From Scedosporium boydii (taxonomy: Eukaryota; Ascomycota; Sordariomycetes; Microascales; Microascaceae), in the NCBI GenBank assembly GCA_002221725.1, contig NJFT01000040.1, positions 124,001-188,000 of the forward strand: a stretch of DNA of 64,000 bases, given 5' to 3'. A program made the translations under genes and the position numbers. How positions within the stretch are numbered: position 1 is the first letter of the stretch; every line of letters starts with the position of its first letter. Positions 31,353-42,539 of the stretch are shown here, one piece after another. The notes under the pieces were generated by a model, which was not told the origin of the DNA, did not search any database, and saw nothing but the letters and a program-made list of their open reading frames with translations.

Positions 31353-33583
31353 ATGAGTTCCCCCATACCACGCAAGCTCTGGGAGCACCCAGCCCCGGAG
31401 ACGACGGAAATGTTCAAGTTCAAGCGTAGCCTCGAACAAAAAGCCGGCATCACTCTCAAGGTATGCTCCGTCGCCTTCCCTGCCCCTCAAAGCTGGGGAT
31501 GTGAACGACGATAACCTAAAACAATGGCCAGGACTTTGAAGATCTCCACTCCTACTCGGTCACAAACCGCTCCGACTTCTGGAGACACACTTTCGAGTCC
31601 TTCCCGCTCGTATGGCACGGAGTGTTGCCCGAAAAGGTTGTCGATGAGTCGGCCAAGATCGAGACCAACCCGGTCTGGTTCCCCGGCGTCAAGGTCAACT
31701 TGGCCCAGAACATCCTCTACACCGGAGATGCGAGCGGCAGGGCTACCAAGAAGCACAAGGAGGACGATAAGGTGGCTCTCACCGAGGTCCGAGAAGGTGG
31801 GCACCTCGATCTAAGGCGACAATTGACCTGGGGAGAGCTCCGAGAACGGGTCGCTCGTTTAGCCAGCGCCATGAAAGCGCGAGGCGTCAAGAAGGGCGAT
31901 CGAATTGCGTTAGTTGCCAGCAACTCTATCGATACCCTTGCCGTGTTCCTCGCGGCGACGTCCCTCGGAGCTCTCTTCAGCTCCAGCAGCGCAGACATGG
32001 GAATCAAGGGCATCCTCGATCGTCTCCTCCAGATCCGCCCGGCCTACGTCTTCTTCGACGACTGGGCCGTGTACAACGGCAAGAAGATCGACCTGCGGCA
32101 AAAGATAAAGGACACCATCGACGGTATGAAGTCCGTCCCGGAGTTCCGCGGCGTGGTCACGCAGGAGCGATTCTTAGGTCAGCCCGCCGACGTGTCGGGC
32201 ATTTCTCGCTGCGAGACATGGTCGAACTTTATCGCTGATGCGACGAATACTTCGCGGGAGCCCTTCTTCGAGGAGTGTGCGTTTTCGGACCCCGCCCTGA
32301 TCGTCTTCTCTTCTGGCACGACTGGTCCGCCAAAGTGCATCGTCCACGCAATCGGCGGATTGATCTTGACGGCGCACAAGGAGGGCCGGCTGCACCACTG
32401 CGTCGACGAAAACAGTGTTCATCTGCAGTACACGACGACGGGCTGGATCATGTATGTCCAGGTACCTTTTTCGCTCCTCCTCGGGGCTCATCCTGTCCTG
32501 TACGACGGAAGCCCCTTCTTCCCCGACGCCCGCGTTCTCCTAAACCTCGTGGGAGACCTGAAAATTACCCATCTAGGAATAAGTCCCAGATATCTAGAAG
32601 AGCTACAAAGGGAGAAAATCATCCCGCGAGAGATGCTGGATCTGAGTCACCTCAAAGTCGTCGTAAGCACCGGAATGGTCCTCCCGGAGGCGCTATTCGA
32701 ATGGTTCTACGACGTCGGCTTCCCGGCCCACACCCACCTCGGAAACATCTCCGGCGGAACCGACATCGCCGCCTGCTTCACCATGCAGAACCCCCTCATG
32801 CCCCTCTACGCCGGTGGATGTCAGCACCGGGGGCTCGGCATGGACGTGCAGGCGTTCGACCCGGAAGGAAAACCGCTACCCGACGGCATGCCCGGAGAGC
32901 TCGTGTGCGTTTCCGCCTTCCCTACTATGCCCGTCGGTTTCTTCGGTCCCGGTGGCCAAGAGAAGTATTTCAACAGTTACTTTGCGCGGTTCCCGAGCGT
33001 GTGGACCCACGGCGATTTTATCCAGGTGCACCCGCATACGAAGCAGGTCACATTCCTGGGCCGCAGCGATGGCGTGCTGAACCCGAGCGGTGTCCGGTTT
33101 GGCTCGGCGGAGATTTACAATGTTTTGAACGCGCACTTTGCTGATCGCATCGCTGATAGCATCTGCGTGGGCCAGAGGCGGCCCCAGGATAATAATGAGA
33201 GGGTGCTGCTCTTTGTGCTCATGAAGGAGGGCCACAAGTTTACGAAATCCCTTGTGCGGGATATCAAGCAGGCCATTAGGAAGGATCTGAGCCCTCGTCA
33301 TGTCCCGGCGTTTGTCTTTGAGACGCCGGAGATTCCGGTAAGTCTCTCACTCACTTCTTTTTTTTTTTTTTTTTGGATTAAATCTATTCTCCGATGTGGG
33401 GTCTTGCTAACTTGGCCGTAGACGACGGTCAATATGAAAAAGGTGGAGTTGCCAGTCAAGCAGATCGTGTCCGGGCTCAAGATTACGCCATCTGGAACCT
33501 TGGCGAATCCCCAGAGTCTCGACTACTACTATCAGTTTGCAGACGACAAACGGCTCAATGCCGAAATCGGCGCTAAACTCTAA
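31353..33583 (+). CDS. Acetoacetyl-CoA synthetase (691 aa)
   Basis: Exons are 31353-31460, 31532-33337 and 33422-33583, both introns phase 0 (GTATGC...GCCAG; GTAAGT...CGTAG, the second with a run of about 16 T). The length equals the family norm. The N-terminus has PIPRKLWEHPAPETTEMFKF and DFWRHTFESFPLVWHGVLPE. The AMP-binding core is VFSSGTTGPPKCIVHAIGG, followed by the acetoacetate-specific TTTGWIMYVQVPFSLLLGA and PVLYDGSPF, then HLGNISGGTDI, GELVC, WTHGDF and GRSDGVLNPSGVRFGSAEIY. The C-terminal Lys region TVNMKKVELPVKQI is encoded by the last exon. The enzyme activates acetoacetate with ATP to acetoacetyl-CoA in the cytosol, linking ketone bodies and leucine breakdown to sterol and fatty acid synthesis. 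Confidence 0.95.
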
Positions 33584-36500
33584 TGGACGAAGTACTGACC
33601 GGAATGCCAAGTTTGCGGGACGGAGTTGGGAATACGAAGGTAGTATATTATTACTAGGAGGTGCCGGCTGGGGTAGAGGTCATTTGAAGGGCGGATGCAG
33701 GGCAGGCAATAGACTTCCAATGCAAAACCCCCGCATTGGGGATTATTACCACAAGCAGTAGTAGAAGTGCTAGGGCCAGACACTAATAAAAGGAGTCCAA
33801 CAAGGTTCATGCTAGGCCAGGCTCTGGCTGGCTGAAAGAATTCCAGGGTGGTGTCGTGTCCTGTGCCGGCGGCGTTCTTCTGTCGCCACCCATCTTTAGC
33901 GTTTCCGCCGGAATTTGCCCTTTTGGGTCGGCCAATCATGGCAATATGCGAGCAGAAGAAAATGTCTCGAAGGATTCAAACGCAGCCAGATCATGCGTCC
34001 GCAACCTGCTGGTTAAGGTCTAACCACCTGGCTGATTTGATTGAATGTCTTATTCCAATGGGAACGAGTCAATATCATGTCTCCGGGACCTGCGGAATCT
34101 CCAAAGTGGCGGGTCTGGAGGGTCGTATTCGTCTTCCAAAATTCCGGCGGAAATTGCCAATCATGGATGTCCCTAGCTCTCCCCAGTCTCCCCACACTCA
34201 CATCGTCCCCTTGTTGTTTTGAAGTGCCATCCCCACATTGGCACATGGCACACAGACTCACAGCCGGAGATGGGGCCATGAATATCTGGGGTCCCCGCAA
34301 AGCCATCCATGTTCACAAAGTTTATGTCTTGGTCCCCACGCGGACACTTATCGCGATGGATACCGGTCTTTGCGAATGGTGATCTGAAATCACGTTGATG
34401 TCTTCCATGAAATGCGCAGTATACCATTTTTTTACACGACTGGAAATCGGTAGGTGTCGTAGAGTAGATGTGGGGTAGGCTCAAGGTGGTAGATCTTTTG
34501 ATGGTGCTGGGATAAGTCCTTCGCATCTCCACCTCCGGCTCTCACAAACATCATCTTCTGCCTTTCCATCTTTGATCTTTTTTGGCAACATCCTGCAGCC
34601 CAACTACCAACCCAAGCGTTGAAGCCGCAGGTGACAGGCACGAGAAGGTGCAGAATGTGGAGAAACATCTACCGGAGCCGCTGCCTTGGTACGTCTTAGC
34701 ATCGCAATAACGAGAAGGGGGGGCCACTTTGGATGGTGCGGGTACTGCCCTTACACGACATAAAGAAACGGGGGATCCCGAGAAAAGGCCGACATGGTTA
34801 TCCTTCGTGTGTCTCATCTTTGTGAGTCAGGCTTGATATCCAGAGTCATCTAGCCTTAACACGAAGGATAGACTATAGTCCAGGATCGCCGTCAACCTTT
34901 TGTCTTGATCAGAGTTCCTAAGCCTTTTCATAATACTCAGGCGGTCGCTCTGGATATGATCTTCCATCACTGGGCTGTCGTGACGCGAGTGCCTGTATTC
35001 CCAAGACCCCATTGCTGCCTCTGAAGTCCTCTGCCCAACCCCTTCTAAAGCCATGTAAGTTTAGCTGATAGTCGCAGCACCCTGGTGTCAGATGGCTTTT
35101 CTTTCTCCAACCCGTAGAGGTATGATTCATTGAACTACCCGCTGCCCAACGCATCCACCAGAACGCTTGCCCTTCACCATGGCCCACTCCTGGCATATCT
35201 AATGAAAGTCCGCATCGACATGGGCCTTGATATTTTGGTTGATAGGCTAGAGACGGCCAAGGTTTCTTAGGCACAAGGGACGAAGATTTTTCGTCGGCCG
35301 ACATACGGTGGAGACCACTGGTTCGAGGCAGGCTCGCGCCATAACCTGGGATAAGACACCATGGCACCGCTGTAAAAAGCCGGGTTCTTTGGATTGGGGT
35401 GTCTCGGTGAGAAACAGCGTGGGCATCTCCAAAAAGGTCTTCTCTGGTCGCCTTCAAGTAGAGCAATGAGCCCATTCCCCTCATCAGTCGAACGCCCACC
35501 GTAAATCAAGGAGCATGATGCTAATTTCCATCCGTTCTTTGATTCTCCGCAACTGTTCCGAGTCCCTTCCGCGTCCTCTTTCAGAGCTCCGCCGAGAGCT
35601 TCCCGCCCCGCCCCCTTCGCCCTCTCACGGTGAGCTAGCTCGCGAATATCGTTGTTGCGTAGCTAAAGAAGAACGATTGATTTGCGCTCGTGGCACGATC
35701 ATGAGGCCGAATGTCCACCTTGCTGGAGAAAGGTGTCGAAATATTTCAGGGGGTCGGAATATCGACTCACTATTATGTCTGCTATGACCACGGCAGCGGC
35801 CATTGTAGTTTTGATAACGTATTGGCCAGAAAATAAGGGAAGGGATAAGGTTGAGGTAATCGGGGATGAAGGCGTGGGGGTGACGTAAAAATGGACAATA
35901 AGATCGGGGGCAAAGGCCAAGGGGCCCATCATTTTTAGCGAAAGCAAATGTCGAGATTCTGGGGGGGCCTCAGTAATCCCACCGGGAAGGATGAACTTTT
36001 GGTCTTGCCCATCGGGCATCGTGGATGTATCCATATAAAATGAGATCTAGAAAGCCTCAATGGTCCCATGATTGAACCATCATAGTATCTATGACTTAAC
36101 CTTATTTTCGTCTAAAGTCAACAGGATCGGAGCCGGTCCAGGTGTGCTCGGACTTGTTAATCGCGTCATGGAATTGGAAGGATTCAGTGGACCGATTTAT
36201 CCGATGCATCCTTCCATGGTCGTGCCATTCGTCCCCAGTAGCTCATCTCAAGTCGAGCCTCATCAACAGTCACCAACTACGAGTGCTCGCTGATGATTCC
36301 ACCAGACATACGTATACAATTGAATGCTGCACAATGTGCACATCAAGCTAAATATTATCCCTGAGGGGGTTACCTGTCGTCAAAGTGGCGCGGGAGAGCA
36401 CAGCGGATGGGAAATTAGGGCTTTGATGTCAGAAAGAACGAATAGTTTGCAATATTCAAAGTAATTACTCCAGTACCAGCGCCGCCTGACAATCGTAGCT

Positions 36501-36756
36501 AGATAGACCCCATCAATGCTTTTCGCAGCCGTGAAGAAAACAAAAAACTGAACAAATTTGAAGGTTCGCAGCCCTTGCGTGACCCCATGAACTAGCTCAA
36601 GACCGTCCTGCCCAAATGAACATGATTATCCATACCCAGAACCCCGTTGGTAAAATTAAAAGACACGCAGACGCAGACGCAGACACACAACAACCAAAGA
36701 ATAGATGTAAAAAAGCGAAATAGAAAAGACAAAAAAAGACAAGGCTGCATGAAAAC
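33584..36756. other. Long intergenic region, no gene recognised
   Basis: Holds two copies of the TTCCG-N-CGGAA palindrome (33903 and 34142). A 193-codon minus frame at 34918-35499 has no recognisable domain, and adjoining frames are equally open, so I do not call it. Nothing else supported. Confidence 0.45.
33903..34152. promoter_or_regulatory. Pair of TTCCG-N-CGGAA palindromes, followed by a shared GCCAATCATGG word
   Basis: TTCCGCCGGAA at 33903-33913 and TTCCGGCGGAA at 34142-34152. Each is followed shortly by GCCAATCATGG (33931 and 34156). This may be a diverged short repeat or a pair of binding sites for a CGG-reading Zn2Cys6 factor; the sequence does not decide. Confidence 0.35.
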
Positions 36757-37608
36757 CTATTTGTTCCAACATTCAAAGGCCGAGTCAAGATTGGAAAACT
36801 CCATGAGAATGCCCAACGGTCCCGTGTCATTCTCGACGACGCCCAATTTGTGTTCCAGACGAGGCCTCTTTCGAGGGGCGATGTAGTGCTCCTCATCGTC
36901 GTCCGTGTCATACACGTACCAGGGATCGTCGAATTGGTACCACTTCTCGTCGAGCGCGTGTGTTGAGTAGCCATGTGTCTTCTGTCCCATCTCCCTGGGT
37001 GCTGGCGCGGGGTGTGGCTTTGTCGTCGTCCTCGTCGTCGCCGTCGTCGTAGTCTCGGGGGCACGATGTGTGATCCTCGGCGTGGGCTGCAATGTGCTGG
37101 AGGGTGTCTTTGCTTGCCTCTCGCGGAATTGGAACCACATGCTGTCCATTGCCTGGAGTTTCTTGCTGCTCGAGGGGTTTTCTATCCTCTCCTGGATGTA
37201 CCACGTGTCGTCTAGGATTTGCAGAGAGTTCTCTTGCACCTTCTCTTGTGTGTAGCATTCCCGAGGGTTCATGAGTAGCGTCTCGAGGAAGCTGCCCTCG
37301 TGTGGAGTTAGCCTGAGGTTGGCGAGCACGGGGCGGAAGTGGGCGAGGGGATCGTAGGCGGCGATCTCGTCGGGGAGGGCGTAGTAGGACTCGGCGGGGG
37401 AGAAGGTGGGTGTCTTGGGTGAGGGGCCGGAAGCAGCAGTGGTGACCGTAACAGAGGAACCCGGCGTCGGCGGAGAGGATTCTGGAGAATGAGGTGATAG
37501 ATCTGGTGTGGCGGGAGAGAAGTCTGGCGAGTGGAGGAAGGTGACTTCTTTCTGAGGAGAGTCCCCAGCAGTCCTCAGGGACGATTTCCGGCGAGTGGAA
37601 GGCATCAT
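36757..37608 (-). CDS. Uncharacterised protein with three D-x-x-W repeats (283 aa)
   Basis: I start at MMPSTRRKSS (37608) because the upstream in-frame codons are a translated TG microsatellite. Residues 1-75 are Ser/Pro-rich with many S-P and T-P pairs, so possible proline-directed phosphorylation sites. Residues 80-130 hold YYALPDEIAAYDPLAHFRPV and ETLLMNPRECYTQEKV. Then three similar blocks occur: ILDDTWYIQERIENP, AMDSMWFQFRERQ and ALDEKWYQFDDPWYVYD, separated by Ser/Thr/Pro-rich linkers. A basic KRPRLEHK patch near the end could be a nuclear signal. The gene lies downstream of the Zn2Cys6 gene on the same strand, separated by about 300 bp from its predicted stop. I do not recognise a family and assign no function. 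Confidence 0.7.
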   Translation of the reverse strand: MMPSTRRKSSLRTAGDSPQKEVTFLHSPDFSPATPDLSPHSPESSPPTPGSSVTVTTAASGPSPKTPTFSPAESYYALPDEIAAYDPLAHFRPVLANLRLTPHEGSFLETLLMNPRECYTQEKVQENSLQILDDTWYIQERIENPSSSKKLQAMDSMWFQFRERQAKTPSSTLQPTPRITHRAPETTTTATTRTTTKPHPAPAPREMGQKTHGYSTHALDEKWYQFDDPWYVYDTDDDEEHYIAPRKRPRLEHKLGVVENDTGPLGILMEFSNLDSAFECWNK

Positions 37609-37906
37609 TGCTTTTTGTGGGTGCGTGCGTGTGTATGTGTGTGTGTCTGTTTGTGTGTATGAAAAAAAAAATAAAAGAAAATAGAACAATTATTTGGATA
37701 CACTCTGCTTTCCTCTGATGACCTGATCTGATTGACAAAAGACCTAACAAAATAAAACAGTGGGGGAACGCTGTTAATATGTCTTGATTATCAGTCACGG
37801 TCGGTGAGGGAGTGGAAGGGGTAGAAGAAAAGAGATTTTCCCACTTGTTTTGGGTAACAAATGGTAATTAAGTTTTCCCCAAAAAATCCAACCCAATGAA
37901 AAAACC
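37609..37906. other. Gap between regulator and repeat-protein gene, with TG microsatellite
   Basis: A GT-rich run (37617-37660) lies directly 5' of the repeat-protein ATG and would be in its leader. No other feature. Confidence 0.5.
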
Positions 37907-40900
37907 TTACATCTGCCCCTCGTGGGGAAGAGGATGGGGACGGGTCTGGGGATGGATGTGGTCCTGTTCCACCTCGTGGTCGTTCCACGTTCCGGCGGAA
38001 TTACCGGAAGCGTCCTGGCAATCTCCAACTATCTGCCCCGTGCCCCTCGGGGTGGGTGGCTCGTCCAGCATCAGCTGCCAATCAGGGTACTCTAGATCGA
38101 GGACCGAGCTGCTGGCGTTTCCCAAAAAGGCTATTTCCGGTGGAATTCGCGTCGTTAGTTTGGAGAAGTTCCGGCGGAATGCGGGGGGGGGGAAGGCCAA
38201 GACAAAAATTGCGACGATGGTGTGGAGAGGAAGTGGAGAGAAGGTGGAGGAAAGGATGGGGAAGGGAAATGAGACAATAGGGGAGAGCGGAGGGTTTCGG
38301 GCTTTCGGAGAAAAGGAAGCCCAGCGCCAACAGAAAAGAAACTAGGGCAACGAGAGGGGTTTTCTCTGGTTTTGTGCGCGTGGATTGACGTGATTTTGTT
38401 GTTGTTTGTTTGTTTCGTCTTTCTCCACGGAGAGGAGACGGAAAGGATGGGAAGGATGGGCAGGATGGGAATGGGCAGAGAGGAAGAGAGAGAGGGAAGA
38501 GTGAAGAGTGAAGAACAACCCGGGATGGGACGGAAGCAAGGACGAAAAGGAAGAAACGAAACAAAGAGAAACAAACTCACCATTCTGCAGAGACGACAGC
38601 GCCGCATCAAACCCCTCATTTGCGCTGGATCCGTACCAGTCCACGAACCCCCCAAACGGATCCGAAGCGTATTGCTGCCCGCTTCCGCCCCCGAATGCGC
38701 CCGGCTGCGGCTGAATCCCGTGTTGCACCGCATCGACGTGATGAATGAGAGCGACCTGCGCCTCGACATGATGAGAGTTAATTGAATTCTCCGTCGGCAT
38801 CCTTGCCGCATCGCTATTATTATTATTATCTCCGCCCCTCGAAACGTCCTCCCCGATCGGTCTTCGTTGCTGCTGCTGCGATTGACTCGAAAACGTCTCG
38901 TGCTCATTCGGTTCCGTCAACGCCTTGAGTTCCTTCTCCATGATCAATCGCAGCAAGTCCTTGAGAATTCCCGTGCTCTGATTGAACGAGGCGATCGACG
39001 ACTGCGCCCACGTCCCGATGCGGATGAGCCGACCGAGAGCCTGCTTGGCCTCCTGCGCCTGGGTCGTGAACGGCTTCGATAGCGCGAAAATGGCCAGCAT
39101 GACCCCGGCCGTGAAGCAGTTCATGCCGATGTGGGCACCCAGGGGAGTGTTTTTGAGGAATTCGAGAGCGCCCCGGTGGCGACTAAGGTGCGATAATTGG
39201 AGGGCCGATTGCCAGCATTGTCGTCGCGATGCCGCAATCATGTCTTCGCTTATTTCGCTGCTCACGTCGCCCGATTGCTGCCCATCGCTTCCACCTCTTC
39301 CTGCCCCTACTCGTCCTCCTCCTCCTCCTCCTCCTCCTCCACCAATTCTACCTAGCGTAGTACTCGACGTGTCTGTAGACTGCTTCTCTAGATCCTTCAT
39401 CGAGATCAACGGTCGATGGAGAAGCATTTGTATATTATCGTAAGAAATTCGCAGTGCAAGCGACTGAAGATGCAGAATCGCTCGGAGGCCCTTCTTGTTG
39501 TAGTCCAGGTTACTCTCCTCGTACGTTTCGAGCCTCAAATCCATCGGCAACACCCGCTTGAATTCGAGCATCTGCGCGTGGACCGTCCGGATCTGGTGCG
39601 TAATTTCGGCGACCGTCCTCGCTTTTCTCATGACCCTGGTGATGGGCGCGGCGATCCGATACAGCCTGGCCTTGTATCGATGATAAGAACTCGCCGTGAC
39701 GAATTTTTGCGTTCCGTTTTCGAATATTTCTTTTGATGTGACGGGCACTAGGGTGTACGAGTCGTCATCCATGTCTGCGAAGCTGACTTCGACGTCGATG
39801 TCTTGAATAACTGCGGGTCGGCCGTATGATTGCGCAACAAACCTAGATCGGCGAGTAAGTACGATGTTTTAGATGGATGATGCGAACGAGCATCAGCGAG
39901 ATGATGTGGGTAATGATGGGGGGGTAGCGATGGGGAGAAGGAAGAAGGAGTGGTAGATAAGGTGTCAAGATACTTTTCGCTAGTGTAGAGCGTCCACCAG
40001 AGACGCCGACGACATTCCCTCTCTACAGTAGGAATGTCTCCCCACGCCGGCTCATTATGTAGGTCCATAGCCTGAGCAGCTCTCATAGCAACACCCATGA
40101 TGACAAACGCCCGCCTCACCTTCCGGTTGAACAAGTAGTGCGACGCAAGCAAGTCCAAGAACGAAACAGCCATAGAAGAAGGGTCTTCGAGGACCTGGAG
40201 AAGCTGCTGCTCGGCGGCGGCGACGAGTTTCGCCTCGAGAGCAGGCGCGTTGAACTCCACGCCGTGCTGCTTCATCTGCTGGGGGGATACATACCGCGCC
40301 GCCATGCCGAGGATGATGACAATCAACATGAGGAAGGAAAAGTCGTCGGAATTTGCCCTACCGGAGGCGAGGAGGGCCCGGAGACGTGTCCTCAGGGTCG
40401 GTTCGTGGAATAGCGTCACGTACCAGTGGATAGATCCTATGTACGTCTCGAGCAGGCACTCGATGATGGGGACGGGTGGGAGCTCGACGCCGATGAGCTC
40501 GGCGATTGGAACGGCATTCTTGGGGCGGCTTGTGGGCTGCACCCTGTCGGGGGGACTGTCTGGGAGGGCATCGAGATGACCTGATGCTGTAGCACTGCCG
40601 AGATGCTCTCTGTAGACCTAGAGAAACGAGCTGTGAGCATGAGTCCTCCAGAGCAAGGACCTAGGTGCCGTGCTTCTAAGTAGTAGTCAGTGTTTCAAAG
40701 CTATACATACCTGTTGAACGACTCTTAATGTCGAAGTCCGTTCGATATATAGTTGTGAGCCATGAGAACTGGCGGGTGGTGCAGTTGCCGGCCCAGTCAA
40801 CGGCGCAGGTGAGGGTGCAGGCGATGCTGCCAACGAGACAGTGACGTCCCGATCAGTCTCCGTCGTCCGCGATCGTTCTCGGTTGAGTTCTGCTTTGCGC

Positions 40901-41308
40901 GGGCTACTCCGTGTTTTTGATCTGCGATTATCTCTGTATCGCATTGTTACCGAGCTGTCCTGTGTACATAACTCTGCAGGTGAAATGCTGCAGGTGAATC
41001 CGGTGGATGGATCGCCGTTAAGCTTACCGTCTATCGTCATCTCTGCATTCCATCCCCGATCGCATGCACGGATAACACGGTCGCTGGTTATCGCACTAAA
41101 CAAATAAAAGAAAAGAAGGAAAAAAAAGAAAATATGGTCAGCCCGGAAACGTTCACTAAAACCGGACGGACGAGCGGGCGATGCTATTGCCGATCGGATC
41201 CCGACGATGGCCTCATCATACCTTGAGCTTTTGGCGCTTGCATCTCACGCAAGCATGTCGCGCCCTCCCTGTCATCAAAAGCGACCGGGCAGCCGCTTCT
41301 CGATCCAT
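37907..41308 (-). CDS. Zn2Cys6 fungal-specific transcription factor
   Basis: Start ATG 41308. Exon 1 (41308-41222) ends RHACVRCKRQKLK and exon 2 (from 41095) begins CDNQRPCYPCMRSGMEC, so the complete C-x2-C-x6-C-x5-C-x2-C-x6-C zinc cluster is split by a 126-nt intron. Exon 2 probably ends at a GTAAGC near 41045; the acceptor of exon 3 is unresolved (several frame-compatible AGs near 40950). Further junctions are clear: 40711/40617, 39974/39842 (joining TSEK to FVAQSYGRP). The middle-homology (Fungal_trans) domain is typical: YIGSIHWYVTLFHEPTLRTR, RRAFVIMGVAMRAAQAMDLH and ERECRRRLWWTLYTSEK. Later parts have polyGly (from GGN repeats, 39320-39345), polyGln and polyAsn. The last exon (38130-37907) after a 450-nt intron is tentative, but phase, branch (CTAACG) and the FLGNASSSVLDLEYPDWQ sequence fit. 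It acts in the nucleus on CGG-containing sites; target genes unknown. Confidence 0.84.
37990..38180. promoter_or_regulatory. Three TTCCG-N-CGGAA-type palindromes upstream of the repeat-protein gene
   Basis: TTCCGGCGGAA at 37990 and 38169, and a one-base variant TTCCGGTGGAA at 38135. They lie 380-570 bp before the ATG at 37608 and overlap the tentative last exon/intron of the Zn2Cys6 gene. CCG-N-CGG is the kind of inverted half-site pair that Zn2Cys6 dimers read, so a regulatory role is a reasonable inference but unproved. Confidence 0.35.
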
Positions 41309-42539
41309 TATTTCGGTCTTTGTTTTCTTTTCCCCCTGGTTCGACTGTCCTGTTCCATCCGGTCCGGTCCTGTTCGGTCTCTTTGTCTATTAAGACATCT
41401 GCCGTGGAGCTGCCTTTGATGGTTGATAAACTACAAATGCGAGTCACCGAGTCAAAAACGTCAACAGAAAGAGCTTCTCCGCCAACAAGGCAATAAACCC
41501 TAGATTTTTTAGGGGGGATTTCTTGTGGGGAAGAACCGCAATTTGATTTGATCAAGCCACTCAAGCTCCTGCCGACCTCCCCCGCGTCCCCTATTTCGTC
41601 CATTGTCCTCGCCAAGGAAAATTTACCCCATGCCGAAGAGAGTTTTTTTGCAGGAAACCCCGCAAAAAGCCAGGCGGTGGCACTTAGCCACGGTAGTATC
41701 GGACTGTGCTGGCGTGGCCAATAAACGTTCGATGCTGGTTTCCCCAGGCACCCCAGCTCAGATCCCAGATCTGGACTGGATCACGCGATGGGTGGGCAGG
41801 TTTTGAGTGGGCGACTGGTCAACCAGCGCAGCACTCACCGACGAGAAAGGAGGCAAAGCCTTTCTCTCATGTTCATGAAACCAGGGATGGGCGATTCTGA
41901 TCCTGGGGAGTTGAAGACCTTGGACAATAATTAGAGATGAGTGCTGTCGCCATGGCGAATTTAATTTTCGAGGATTTTATTCACGCAGGTTCGAAGGCTA
42001 CTAATCAACCGGCTAAAATAAGAAAGAAAAATATAAAAGAAAAATTCAAGGGGATAGATAGGGAGAGAGGTTATGGGATCAATTATTCATGCATGCTCCG
42101 CCTATCTGCCTGGACGAGTGAGGACAGAGAAGGGGCAGCCCTCTTCACCCGTGTCTCTCAAGGCATCTCAGGCCAAGGGAAACTGCCGGGTTTCTCGAGA
42201 ATCACAGCTCTCCTCCGTACCACCCCAAAACTCCACGTCTGCAGAGCGGGGAACTGAGGAGTGGGCGATGCGGCTGTTCGTTGTATGCAGACCCCATCCT
42301 TGGTATGTTCCAGCTCTACCCCTCTAAGGCCAGAAATCGGAATACCAATCACCTGCCCATCAGCTTGGTGAGAGAGGGGCGCGAATATCCTCGCCAGAAA
42401 CGGTCCGAGCGAGCGAGCCAGGCCGACCGTCACTTCCATCGACGTCAGTCACCCGGTACGGGCGTGTGGCGTATTCAAAATCGTCGCCGTCCTTCGTCTT
42501 GCCCATGGAGCTGACGGATGCGCAGTCAGAGTTGGCAGA
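41309..42539. other. Intergenic, promoter of the Zn2Cys6 gene
   Basis: No gene recognised. The part beyond 42158 may include further decayed 3' sequence of the HET relic, but I cannot align it. Confidence 0.45.

Noticed and set aside
34918..35499. A 193-codon minus-strand frame in the long 33.6-36.7 kb gap
   Set aside because: Several frames are open at once here, no domain or splice signal is recognisable, and composition looks non-coding.
38155..38907. A 250-codon minus frame over the 3' part of the Zn2Cys6 gene
   Set aside because: It runs through intron and out of frame with the conserved regulator sequence; it is low-complexity Ser/Pro/Phe.
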